A DNA stretch of 64,000 nucleotides from Butyrivibrio fibrisolvens (lineage in GTDB: Bacteria > Bacillota > Clostridia > Lachnospirales > Lachnospiraceae). The stretch covers positions 1,054,001-1,118,000 of the forward strand of contig NZ_CP146963.1 of the NCBI RefSeq assembly GCF_037113525.1, given 5' to 3'. This document shows positions 1-7,447 of the stretch, piece after piece (the first letter of the stretch is position 1; the number at the start of each line of letters is the position of its first letter). The notes beneath the pieces were generated by a model. The model saw only the letters and a program-made list of their open reading frames with translations, was not told where the DNA came from and did no database searches. The position numbers and the translations under genes were made by a program.

Positions 1-1350
1 ATCCTAATTAATAGCTGGGAGGCTTCATACTTCAAATTTAATGAGTCAAGTCTTTTAAAGCTTGCTAAGGAAGCAGCAGGACTTGGCATAGAGCTTTTTG
101 TCATGGACGATGGCTGGTTTGGAAAGCGTAACGATGATAAGAGCTCTCTTGGCGACTGGTATGTAAATAAGGATAAGCTTCCTAATGGATTGGAAGGACT
201 TTCCAAGAAAATAGAGGATCTTGGCATGCTGTTTGGTATCTGGGTAGAGCCTGAGATGGTCAACGAAGATAGTGACCTTTACAGGGTACATCCTGACTGG
301 GCTGTTCAGGTTCCGGGACATGCGCATTCCAAGGGCAGAAATCAGATGAACCTGGATTTTACAAGGACTGAAGTTCAGGACTATGTAATAGATGCTATGA
401 AGAAGGTCTTTTCCTCAGGTAATATCTCTTATGTTAAGTGGGACATGAACCGTATTTTCTCTGATTATTATTCGGCTTCTCTTCCTGGAGACAGACAGGA
501 TGAGTTCATGCACCGTTATTATCTTGGGCTTTACCGCATAATGAAGGAACTGACCGAGGCCTTCCCTAACATTCTCTTTGAGGGATGCTCAGCCGGCGGT
601 AACAGATTTGACCTTGGTATATTGTCATATTTCCCGCAGATCTGGGGCTCAGATGATACTGATGCGATATGCAGAGTTGGCATTCAAAGAGGCTATAGCT
701 ATGGATATCCTCAGTCAGCTATAGGCGCGCATGTATCAGCAGCACCTAATCATCAGACACTTAACACAGTGCCTCTTGAGACCAGATTTGATGTGGCTTC
801 TTTTGGCTGTTTTGGTTATGAGCTTAATCTTTGCGATATTTCTTCTTCTGAGAGAAAAGAGATCAAGGACCAGATTGATTTTTATAAGAAATACAGGCAT
901 ACACTTCAGTTTGGACACTATTACAGACTGGAAGACGGAAGATGCATGGCTGTATCAGATGATAGAAAGCAGGCTATTGGATTCATGCTTCAAAAAGAGA
1001 GCAGACCTAACAGGGATGTTGTGACATTCAGGACTAAAGGCCTAGATGATTCTAAGAGCTATCATTTTACAAACAAGTATGTAGATATAGATCTTAAGGC
1101 TATGGGAAGTCTTGTTAATATGTTTGCACCGGTACATATTAAGCAGGATGGCATTCTTCATAATATTGCCAATTCAGTGGTCAAAGTTCAGAATGAGAAA
1201 GAAGACATGATCGCTACAGGTGCTATCTTGAATAATACCGGAGTAAGGCTTCGTCCTAAGTTTGGCGGTATTGGATTTGACCAGGACGGAGATAAGATCG
1301 GTATACTCAGAACTGGCGACAGCAGGCTTTATGTGATTTCGGAAGTGTAA
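1..1350 (+). CDS. GH36 alpha-galactosidase, C-terminal part (5' end outside window)
   Basis: Hydrolyses terminal alpha-galactosides of the raffinose/melibiose/galactomannan type. The reading frame is open from base 1, so the N-terminal beta-supersandwich lies upstream. Visible are the barrel segments typical of GH36: INSWEA near the edge, MDDGWFG (codons from about 103), the nucleophile motif KWDMNR (Asp codon 442-444) and the acid/base region WGSDDTD (codons 643-663). A C-terminal beta domain follows to the stop at 1348-1350. No signal peptide can be judged. An intracellular oligosaccharide role is usual for this family, which is inference here. The family call is firm; the exact substrate is not. 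Confidence 0.93.
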   Translation: MLINSWEASYFKFNESSLLKLAKEAAGLGIELFVMDDGWFGKRNDDKSSLGDWYVNKDKLPNGLEGLSKKIEDLGMLFGIWVEPEMVNEDSDLYRVHPDWAVQVPGHAHSKGRNQMNLDFTRTEVQDYVIDAMKKVFSSGNISYVKWDMNRIFSDYYSASLPGDRQDEFMHRYYLGLYRIMKELTEAFPNILFEGCSAGGNRFDLGILSYFPQIWGSDDTDAICRVGIQRGYSYGYPQSAIGAHVSAAPNHQTLNTVPLETRFDVASFGCFGYELNLCDISSSERKEIKDQIDFYKKYRHTLQFGHYYRLEDGRCMAVSDDRKQAIGFMLQKESRPNRDVVTFRTKGLDDSKSYHFTNKYVDIDLKAMGSLVNMFAPVHIKQDGILHNIANSVVKVQNEKEDMIATGAILNNTGVRLRPKFGGIGFDQDGDKIGILRTGDSRLYVISEV

Positions 1351-1469
1351 CTGGTATATTTATAGAAAATTAATATGGAAGAGGCCTTTAATATACTTGC
1401 TTTATCATTTTTCATAATGTAGAATTCAACTTGACATGATAGTTATTGAATATACGGAGGCTTTATAAT

Positions 1470-1817
1470 ATGAGTTTAAGAGATATTTTATTTGGAAGTG
1501 AAGAGGAGCTTGCAAACGCTCCTGTTAATGAAGAAGCTGAAAAGGCTGGAGCAGAGGCTGCTGCTAAGGCTATGAGTGATGAAGCTCAGGAAGATAAAAA
1601 GGAAGGCGCAGACCTCATTACAACAGATATGCTTGTAGGCGAGATCATTGCAAAGCACCCTTCTACAGCATCATTCCTTATGGACTGCGGAATGGAATGT
1701 ATTTTCTGTCCTGCATCTCAGATGGAGACTCTTGGCGAAGCTTGTGCAGTACACGGAATCGATGGAGATGAGATCTGCGCAGCTCTTAATGAGAAGCTTG
1801 AAGAGTACAAAGACTGA
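1470..1817 (+). CDS. DUF1858 redox-disulfide domain protein
   Basis: A 115-residue protein. The N-terminal third (about 1-50) is Ala/Glu-rich and probably disordered. The C-terminal 65 residues match the DUF1858 / hybrid-cluster-protein-associated disulfide domain: ITTDMLVGEIIAKHP, then MDCGMECIFCPAS with a Cys cluster, then ETLGEACAVHGID. Members are thought to form a redox disulfide through these cysteines; partner and reaction are unknown. ATG 1470 is chosen because GGAGG at 1456-1460 sits nine bases upstream; a TTG at 1446 in the same frame has no such site. A strong hairpin terminator follows, so it is probably monocistronic. Confidence 0.85.
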   Translation: MSLRDILFGSEEELANAPVNEEAEKAGAEAAAKAMSDEAQEDKKEGADLITTDMLVGEIIAKHPSTASFLMDCGMECIFCPASQMETLGEACAVHGIDGDEICAALNEKLEEYKD

Positions 1818-1849
1818 TCATATAAAGTCGAATACATTACAAAATAAGA

Positions 1850-1924
1850 AATCCCCTATGAATATGTTTAGATATTATTCTGTAACAGATGTATCTAAAT
1901 ACAATTCATAGGGGATTTTTATTG
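1850..1924. terminator. Long hairpin terminator, probably bidirectional
   Basis: A perfect outer stem (AATCCCCTATGAAT at 1850-1863 with its complement at 1903-1916) encloses an inner stem TTTAGATA/TATCTAAA and is followed by a T run to 1920 and beyond. It lies between convergent genes (DUF1858 on plus, GTPase fusion on minus), and the minus-strand side is also T-rich. Confidence 0.88.
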
Positions 1925-1925
1925 G

Positions 1926-4652
1926 TTAATTTTGTAAGTCAGTATCTTTAATAACATAGTTATGAAGCTTGCTATCACTGACTTCAAGATGCTGTTCTCT
2001 TATCTGATTTTCTGTATTTCTTACTTCGTCCCAGAACTCTTTGGCGGGCATTCTGATACCGCCTGCTCCAAGGATGATAACCTGTTCGATTCCATCAGAA
2101 GTTGCAACTGTGACCTTGTAGTTTTTTGAAAGCTCATGTGATGTTCTTTCTATGTACTGGTCTGCGGTTTCAGCTTCTTTTGTATATATGACATCAAGGT
2201 TATGGTAACGAAGCACTTTTTCGGTGCCTCCATGAACCTTATAAGCGTCAAATACAAGTATCATGATCTCACGCCTGTACCCCTGGAAATTGGATACTAT
2301 ATCCATGAGCTTGTCTCTTGCTGCATTGATATCACGTTCTGCAAGAGCTTTTAGATCGCTGGATGCAAAGAGAACATTATAGCCATCGATAAGCAGATAT
2401 TCTTTGTAACCTTCAGCTTTTCTTTGTGCTTTGGCATCTCTTTTTTCATCATACTTAGGATCGGATATTCCCTTTGGCTTATCTTCAGGAACTCCGTAGG
2501 TACGAGGTGAATCATCATTGTTATTATTACTTCTGTTTTTGATAGGACCGTAGGTCTTTTCAAAGATCGCCATCAGTTCATCCTGGCCTGCCCGGTAGTC
2601 TCTTTCTTTTTCGGAAAAAGATCTTGTGTCTGGTCCTGGATCAGAAGAAGTTCTGGCTTTGAAGGCTGTAAGAGAGTCCATGTCATATTCCATAGCGATA
2701 TCGCTTGGAAGAGGCGTATCGTCGCCTTCTGGTCTCCAGCCTGTATCGATGTGCATATAGCTTCTGACTTCATTCCAGGGAATAACAGTGCCAACGCCGT
2801 GAGAACAGAACACGGATCCGCATGGGTTATGCGTATCAAGCTCAGGATCATACATACGCTCAGCTATTACTTCTTCGGAATTATGGCATGGAGCATAGCC
2901 TTTGAGAACACAGGAAATAGATCCTTCTCCGCTAGTGTAGCTTCTTACGTCTTCTGCATAGCTACCAAGGCATGCTGCGGGGATCGTGCCTCTAAGAACT
3001 GTTTTGCCATTTTCAATTTCAGGAGCGCTGACCGATGCGTTCATCTGTGACAGATCAGTCATGGCTCTTCCGACGTTATCCTGAGGAACTATCAGTTCAT
3101 ATCGGTACACTGGCTCAAGGAGTACAGAATCGGCCATCATAAGTCCCTGACGTACAGCTCTGTAGGTTGCTTTTCTAAAGTCGCCGCCCTCAGTGTGCTT
3201 TAAATGTGCTTTGCCTGATATGAGAGTAATCTTCATATCAGTTATCTCGGAACCTGTCAGAACGCCTTTGTGTTTCTTTTCTTCAAGGTGAGTCAGGACA
3301 AGGCGCTGCCAGTTCCTTGCCAGTATATCGGTAGGGCAGTTAGCTTCAAAGGTTAGACCTGTTCCAGGACCTGTGGGCTCCAGCATCAGGTGTACCTCGG
3401 CATAGTGGCGCAGAGGCTCGAAATGACCTACTCCTTCCACGGGAGCAGCAATAGTTTCTTTATAAATGATACGTCCGGGGCCGAAGTCTATGCTCATATT
3501 GAAACGCTCTAACATGAGCCTTTTAAGAATTTCCATCTGAACCTGACCCATGACACGTACATATATGTCATTAGTTTCTTCCACCCTTGAAACACTAAGC
3601 ATAGGCTCTTCTTCCTGAAGGATAAGAAGGTTCTGCCATACCTTATAAGGATCCTCATCGTCAGGAAGCAGGATCCTGCAGTTTAGGATCGGCTCAAGAA
3701 GCTCTTCGTGGTTTGATGCTTCGAATCCAAGTCCGTCGCCGGCTCTTGTACCTGATAATCCTGCAATTGCGCAGATAGTACCTGCCTGAGCGGTTTGTAC
3801 CTGCTCGAATTTACTTCCGGAGTAGAGCCTTATCTGGGATATTTTTTCCTCCCCGAAGGTATCTCGTATGGATAGACTGCCCCCTGTTATCTTGAGAAAA
3901 GAAAGTCTTGTTCCATCATCATCTCTTGATATCTTGTAGATCCTTGCTCCAAACTCCTCCGGATAAGTTCCTATAGGAGCATATTTACACAGGTTTTCAA
4001 GAAATTCATGAACTCCGTCTCCTTTTAAAGCGCTTCCGAAGTAACATGGAAAAAGGAGTCTTTTTGAAATAAGTGAAGTTATGTCTGCATCAGTTATTGG
4101 ATTTCCGTTTAAATAGCTGTCTAAAAGATCGTCATCACATACCGCTATGCTTTCGCTTACAGATGGGTCAGATGCTCCGGATGTCATATTTACTATGGAA
4201 CTTCCGAGCGTCTCACATAGATGTGCGGCAATCTGTTCCATATCGCTTCCCGGCTGGTCCATCTTGTTTACAAAGATAAAAGTTGGAACATTGTAGTGAT
4301 CAAGAAGTGACCAAAGAGTTCTGACATGTGCATTAACACCGTCCAAAGCGCTGATAACGAGGATAGCAGCATCAAGAACCTGGAGAGTTCTCTCTGTTTC
4401 AGGAGAGAAGTCTACGTGCCCTGGCGTATCCATCAGTGTTATCTTGCGGCCGAAAGCTTCAAGCCTTGCCTGCTTTGAAAAAATAGTGATCCCGCGCTCT
4501 TTTTCAAGATCGAAGGTATCAAGAAATGCATCTCCATGGTCAACGCGGCCAATAGATCTAAGGGTTCCGGCCTCGAATAGAAGAGCTTCAGATAAAGTTG
4601 TCTTGCCGGCATCAACGTGGGCAAGTATTCCTATATTAAGTATGGTAGACAT
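1926..4652 (-). CDS. Ribosomal-protection-type translational GTPase fused to a Rae1/YacP-like NYN nuclease
   Basis: A 908-residue protein, about 260 longer than Tet(M)/Tet(O). The N-terminal EF-G-like GTPase has G1 AHVDAGKT (11-18), RGITI (53-57), DTPGH with the catalytic His (75-79) and NKMD (129-132). Domains III-V in Tet(M) order end near residue 660. After an Asn/Lys-rich linker (about 690-750) comes a domain starting LLIDGYN (753-759), with VFDAY (Asp 802), KEAETADQYIE (Asp 831) and VATSDG (Asp 853). This is the YacP/Rae1 pattern of NYN (PIN-like) endonucleases. In Bacillus, Rae1 cleaves mRNA in the ribosomal A site, and EF-G-like GTPases also bind there, so a ribosome-targeted nuclease is a reasonable inference. 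The tip loop of domain IV does not carry Tet(M)'s YSPVST-type sequence, so tetracycline resistance should not be assumed. The RBS GGGGAGA precedes ATG. Single-gene unit. Confidence 0.9.
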   Translation of the reverse strand: MSTILNIGILAHVDAGKTTLSEALLFEAGTLRSIGRVDHGDAFLDTFDLEKERGITIFSKQARLEAFGRKITLMDTPGHVDFSPETERTLQVLDAAILVISALDGVNAHVRTLWSLLDHYNVPTFIFVNKMDQPGSDMEQIAAHLCETLGSSIVNMTSGASDPSVSESIAVCDDDLLDSYLNGNPITDADITSLISKRLLFPCYFGSALKGDGVHEFLENLCKYAPIGTYPEEFGARIYKISRDDDGTRLSFLKITGGSLSIRDTFGEEKISQIRLYSGSKFEQVQTAQAGTICAIAGLSGTRAGDGLGFEASNHEELLEPILNCRILLPDDEDPYKVWQNLLILQEEEPMLSVSRVEETNDIYVRVMGQVQMEILKRLMLERFNMSIDFGPGRIIYKETIAAPVEGVGHFEPLRHYAEVHLMLEPTGPGTGLTFEANCPTDILARNWQRLVLTHLEEKKHKGVLTGSEITDMKITLISGKAHLKHTEGGDFRKATYRAVRQGLMMADSVLLEPVYRYELIVPQDNVGRAMTDLSQMNASVSAPEIENGKTVLRGTIPAACLGSYAEDVRSYTSGEGSISCVLKGYAPCHNSEEVIAERMYDPELDTHNPCGSVFCSHGVGTVIPWNEVRSYMHIDTGWRPEGDDTPLPSDIAMEYDMDSLTAFKARTSSDPGPDTRSFSEKERDYRAGQDELMAIFEKTYGPIKNRSNNNNDDSPRTYGVPEDKPKGISDPKYDEKRDAKAQRKAEGYKEYLLIDGYNVLFASSDLKALAERDINAARDKLMDIVSNFQGYRREIMILVFDAYKVHGGTEKVLRYHNLDVIYTKEAETADQYIERTSHELSKNYKVTVATSDGIEQVIILGAGGIRMPAKEFWDEVRNTENQIREQHLEVSDSKLHNYVIKDTDLQN

Positions 4653-4766
4653 ATGATCTCCCCGGTATTCTCATTGAACTGTCGTGATTTCACGTAATTA
4701 AAATGATAGCATAAGTGAGGAGTATATGCAGAGTTTTTAAATAAATCTAAATTCTAATTTTGGGCA

Positions 4767-4797
4767 ATAAAAAAGGAATGTTGTAAACAACATCCCT
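4767..4797 (-). terminator. Terminator of tRNA-Pro
   Basis: On the minus strand a hairpin (GGGATGTTG / CAACATTCC, plus-strand 4775-4796) is followed by a run of T (plus-strand A run 4768-4774). It lies directly downstream of the minus-strand tRNA-Pro. Confidence 0.85.
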
Positions 4798-4803
4798 TAA
4801 TAG

Positions 4804-4877
4804 TCGGAGTGACAAGACTTGAACTTGCGACCTCTACTTCCCTAAAGTAGCGCGCTAGCCAACTGCGCTACACCCCG
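4804..4877 (-). tRNA. tRNA-Pro(AGG)
   Basis: A full cloverleaf reads on the minus strand: acceptor CGGGGTG/CACTCCG with C1-G72 (a proline identity feature), D stem GCGC, anticodon stem CTACT/AGTAG and loop TTAGGGA giving anticodon AGG with G37, then a T loop TTCAAGT. CCA is not encoded. A34 is rare in bacterial proline tRNAs and would need deamination to inosine for wide decoding. Confidence 0.93.
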
Positions 4878-4958
4878 GCACAAGTGCTATTATATAACAT
4901 GGTTTTTGGAATGGCAACACCCAATTTTGAAAAATTGAAAAATTATTTTATAAAAGTT

Positions 4959-5000
4959 TTAGCACTCTCGGGTGGACAGTGCTAATTTTTGATATATAAT
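4959..5000 (+). promoter_or_regulatory. CIRCE operator overlapping the promoter of the mecA-like gene
   Basis: TTAGCACTC at 4959-4967, a nine-base spacer, and CAGTGCTAA at 4977-4985 match the HrcA operator CIRCE except for one base in the right arm. A -10 box TATAAT lies at 4995-5000 and a plausible -35 TGGACA at 4973-4978, inside the operator. HrcA binding would block RNA polymerase, so heat-shock induction of the two downstream genes is expected. Confidence 0.9.
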
Positions 5001-5027
5001 ATACTTAATTGAGAGGAGTGAGACAGG

Positions 5028-5831
5028 ATGGTAATTATAAAAATTAGTGAAAAAACTGTGCAGTGCAGTATTGCTGCTCAGGAACTTCATGAGATCGGAC
5101 TTACACCTGAAGCTCTATTGCATGGAGAAGAGAAAAGCATTCCTTTCATCACGCAGCTCAATCAGGAAGTTGGGCAGCAGCTAGCATATGATCCTGAGAA
5201 TGAAGTTATGATGATGAGCAGGAACATTATGGCAGATGGAAGTGTTCGTATATATGCGGTCAAGATGGATAATGATGATATTCAAAGTTCAGCAGACCGT
5301 CTTCGTGGTATTGCTCAGGGAATCCTGGATTATCTTACCCAGGATAAGATAGATGCTGTAAAAGCTGAAAAAGGCCAGGAGAAGAGTGAAGCTCTTAATA
5401 AACTGGTTGAAGGAATGAATAACATGGTTGGCCGTATGTACCTTGAAGAAAGCGAGGAGGGCCAGAAGCTCATCAGTGCTCTTGAGAACATACAGAAATT
5501 AAATGTTATTTCAAAGCCTGCGCTTGAATACCAGCGTTATATGGGCGTATTTGAGAATCTCGACAGTGTAATAAGATTTTCTAAGATTGCTTCAGCGATG
5601 CCTATAGTTGATTCCGGACTTTACAAATCAGATGAAAAGTATTATCTGATGATGGGCCTTCAGACTGATAGCGAAGCTGTTGTATATGAACTTCGTAAGG
5701 CAGGAATTGAATATGCCAAAGCTTTAAGCGTTAATTCTCCTGAAGAGCTTCATTTGATAGAGACTGCAGAATGCATCATTGCTAAGGATGCGATATCACA
5801 TCTGTCACAGCTTGATGCTGAGGGTAAATGA
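5028..5831 (+). CDS. mecA: MecA-like adaptor protein for ClpC
   Basis: A 267-residue protein in the MecA/NegR adaptor family: an N-terminal substrate-binding part opening with IIKISEKTVQCSI and HEIGLTPEALL, an acidic/helical linker (about 95-165), and a C-terminal alpha/beta domain (about 170-260) of the kind that docks on the ClpC N domain. MecA proteins hand substrates to ClpCP for degradation. AGGAG at 5014-5018 sets ATG 5028. The CIRCE element immediately upstream suggests HrcA control, which fits a proteolysis role. The next gene starts five bases after the stop, so they are probably cotranscribed. The family assignment rests on overall pattern and N-terminal sequence rather than catalytic residues. 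Confidence 0.8.
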   Translation: MVIIKISEKTVQCSIAAQELHEIGLTPEALLHGEEKSIPFITQLNQEVGQQLAYDPENEVMMMSRNIMADGSVRIYAVKMDNDDIQSSADRLRGIAQGILDYLTQDKIDAVKAEKGQEKSEALNKLVEGMNNMVGRMYLEESEEGQKLISALENIQKLNVISKPALEYQRYMGVFENLDSVIRFSKIASAMPIVDSGLYKSDEKYYLMMGLQTDSEAVVYELRKAGIEYAKALSVNSPEELHLIETAECIIAKDAISHLSQLDAEGK

Positions 5832-5835
5832 TACG

Positions 5836-6672
5836 ATGAAGAGTTTATGTGATGTTACAGTCTTCAACTTCACAGGTGTATATGAAAGCGAGGATTTCTA
5901 TAAAGATATAGATGATCCTCGCTTTATTGAATGCAGGAATATTCCTGGAACAGACTGTCTGTGTGATGAAGAGGGTGAAAAAGAGATAAGAAGACGAATG
6001 GAAGAAGCACATACGCCAATAAACGGCATTCATTTTATAGATAATGGCAATTATCATTACATGTCGTATGTTTTTACTTCTTATATTAAAGAGTTTTTTC
6101 ATCTGATCTATTTTGATAATCACCCTGATCTTAAACCTTCAATGTTCGGAGATATTCTTTCCTGCGGAAGCTGGGTAAAAAAGGTACTGGATACTAACAC
6201 ACATGTCAGAAAAGTCATAGCTGCCGGAGTAAATGGAAAGCTGTTTGAAGAAATTGATGTAAACGATAGCAAGAAAGTGACACTGATGTCATTTTGCGAT
6301 GAAGATGAAGCTGCTTTGGAAAAAGAAAATCTAACTGAAGAAAATGTACCTTTGCTAAATAATAGTTTAGCTAAAGAGAAAACTTTAGCTGATAAACTAC
6401 TGGATGAATTATCTGATGATCTTCCTATATATATATCTATAGATAAAGATGTCCTTGCACCTGACCAGCTTATGACAAACTGGGATCAGGGTACTATGAA
6501 GTCTGAGACGTTAATTAGTATAGTAAAAAGACTACTTGAGTCAAAAAGAGTATTGGGTATAGATATTTGCGGCGAAGTAAGTCATGATACGGATTGTGAC
6601 AGAGATAAAGAGATAAGCAGGAATAATAGCTTCAACAGAGAGCTTTTGAAGGGTATTATTGCCGATCAATAA
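5836..6672 (+). CDS. Divergent arginase-fold ureohydrolase-like protein
   Basis: A 278-residue protein keeping the six metal ligands of the arginase/agmatinase/formiminoglutamase fold: His74 in GNYHYMS, Asp94/His96/Asp98 in YFDNHPDL, and Asp203/Asp205 in SIDKDVL; GIDICGE near the end matches the family's last core strand. It therefore probably binds two Mn ions and hydrolyses a guanidino- or formimino-type C-N bond, but the substrate loops differ from named family members. ATG 5836 is preferred: GAGGGT lies ten bases upstream, and the longer frame to 5779 would run inside mecA. It shares the CIRCE-controlled transcript with mecA, an odd pairing for a metabolic enzyme. Confidence 0.75.
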   Translation: MKSLCDVTVFNFTGVYESEDFYKDIDDPRFIECRNIPGTDCLCDEEGEKEIRRRMEEAHTPINGIHFIDNGNYHYMSYVFTSYIKEFFHLIYFDNHPDLKPSMFGDILSCGSWVKKVLDTNTHVRKVIAAGVNGKLFEEIDVNDSKKVTLMSFCDEDEAALEKENLTEENVPLLNNSLAKEKTLADKLLDELSDDLPIYISIDKDVLAPDQLMTNWDQGTMKSETLISIVKRLLESKRVLGIDICGEVSHDTDCDRDKEISRNNSFNRELLKGIIADQ

Positions 6673-6733
6673 AATGCAATAAGGGCAATACATGCACGGT
6701 AAAACGATTTATAAAAAAATATCGAAAAAAGTG

Positions 6734-6762
6734 TTGACATAATAAGACCAAAAGGATAAGAT
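6734..6762 (+). promoter_or_regulatory. Promoter of first tRNA-Leu
   Basis: TTGACA at 6734-6739, a 17-base spacer and TAAGAT at 6757-6762, within an A-rich upstream tract. The leader then contains CGCGTGCAG, shared with the second tRNA-Leu unit. Confidence 0.8.
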
Positions 6763-6809
6763 ATAACAGTCGCGTGCAGCGAGCACGAGACGAAATCAAA
6801 TATTGGTTT

Positions 6810-6893
6810 GCGGAAGTGTCGGAATTGGCAGACGAGCAAGACTAAGGATCTTGTGATGGTTACATCGTGAGGGTTCAAGTCCCTTCTTCCGCA
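6810..6893 (+). tRNA. tRNA-Leu(AAG), copy 1
   Basis: A class II tRNA of 84 nt: acceptor GCGGAAG/CTTCCGC with discriminator A, long variable arm TGATGGTTACATCGT, anticodon stem CAAGA/TCTTG and loop CTAAGGA, giving anticodon AAG for CUU. CCA is not encoded. Identical to the gene at 7329-7412. Confidence 0.95.
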
Positions 6894-6899
6894 CGATAG

Positions 6900-6931
6900 A
6901 GGAATTGATTCAATGTGTCAATTCCTTTTTT
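6900..6931 (+). terminator. Terminator after first tRNA-Leu
   Basis: AGGAATTGA (6900-6908) pairs with TCAATTCCT (6918-6926), followed by a run of T. The 132-bp repeat begins inside this T run. Confidence 0.88.
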
Positions 6932-7056
6932 GTTGCACAAGACCGGCAAGCGAATGGATGCTTGCATACAAATTCATTTGCCGGTTGTAAGAACATGGAG
7001 CACGAAGTGCGGAATGTTCGTGTGCGAAATCGAGTAGGAGTCAGCCTACTCGATTG
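6925..7056. repeat. 132-bp structured intergenic repeat, copy 1
   Basis: By direct reading this stretch is identical to 52635-52766. It holds three inverted repeats: ACCGGCAA/TTGCCGGT (6942-6949 with 6978-6985), GCACGAA with TTCGTGTGC, and an 11-bp stem AATCGAGTAGG/CCTACTCGATT (7028-7055). It lies between two tRNA-Leu units and starts at the T run of a terminator. No coding potential is credible. Confidence 0.92.
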
Positions 7057-7102
7057 CTCAATGGGAAGGTAGATAAAATTAGAAAATAAATTAAAAAAAG
7101 TG

Positions 7103-7131
7103 TTGACAGAATGAAGGCGAAAGGATAATAT
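7103..7131 (+). promoter_or_regulatory. Promoter of the second tRNA-Leu unit
   Basis: TTGACA at 7103-7108, a 17-base spacer and TAATAT at 7126-7131. The upstream AAAAAAAGTG and the CGCGTGCAG leader resemble the first tRNA-Leu promoter. Confidence 0.8.
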
Positions 7132-7187
7132 AATACATGTCGCGTGCAGAGAACGCGAGGGACTAAAGCGTAGAGCACACGCTTCAT

Positions 7188-7270
7188 GCAGGAATGGCGG
7201 AATGGCAGACGCGCATGGTTCAGGTCCATGTGATAGCAATATCATGAGGGTTCAAGTCCCTTTTCCTGCA
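7188..7270 (+). tRNA. tRNA-Leu(CAG)
   Basis: 83-nt class II tRNA: acceptor GCAGGAA/TTCCTGC, anticodon stem CATGG/CCATG with loop TTCAGGT, giving anticodon CAG, a long variable arm, and T loop TTCAAGT. CCA is not encoded. First gene of a two-tRNA transcript. Confidence 0.95.
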
Positions 7271-7328
7271 CTGTCTTATAAATAAGTTTTCTTATTAGTA
7301 GGACGTACGACGAATAGCATATAGGTTT

Positions 7329-7412
7329 GCGGAAGTGTCGGAATTGGCAGACGAGCAAGACTAAGGATCTTGTGATGGTTACATCGTGAGGGTTCAAGTC
7401 CCTTCTTCCGCA
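7329..7412 (+). tRNA. tRNA-Leu(AAG), copy 2
   Basis: Base-for-base identical to the tRNA at 6810-6893, including anticodon AAG. Cotranscribed with tRNA-Leu(CAG) 58 bases upstream and followed by its own terminator. Confidence 0.95.
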
Positions 7413-7415
7413 CTA

Positions 7416-7447
7416 AAGAGTATCGGTTTTCCGATGCTCTTTTTTGT
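7416..7447 (+). terminator. Terminator of the tRNA-Leu pair
   Basis: GAGTATCGG (7418-7426) pairs with CCGATGCTC (7431-7439) through one G-T wobble, then a T-rich run. Confidence 0.88.

Noticed and set aside
1926..4652. Acquired tetracycline resistance gene
   Set aside because: The domain IV loop differs from Tet(M)/Tet(O), the protein carries an added nuclease domain, and no mobile element flanks it.
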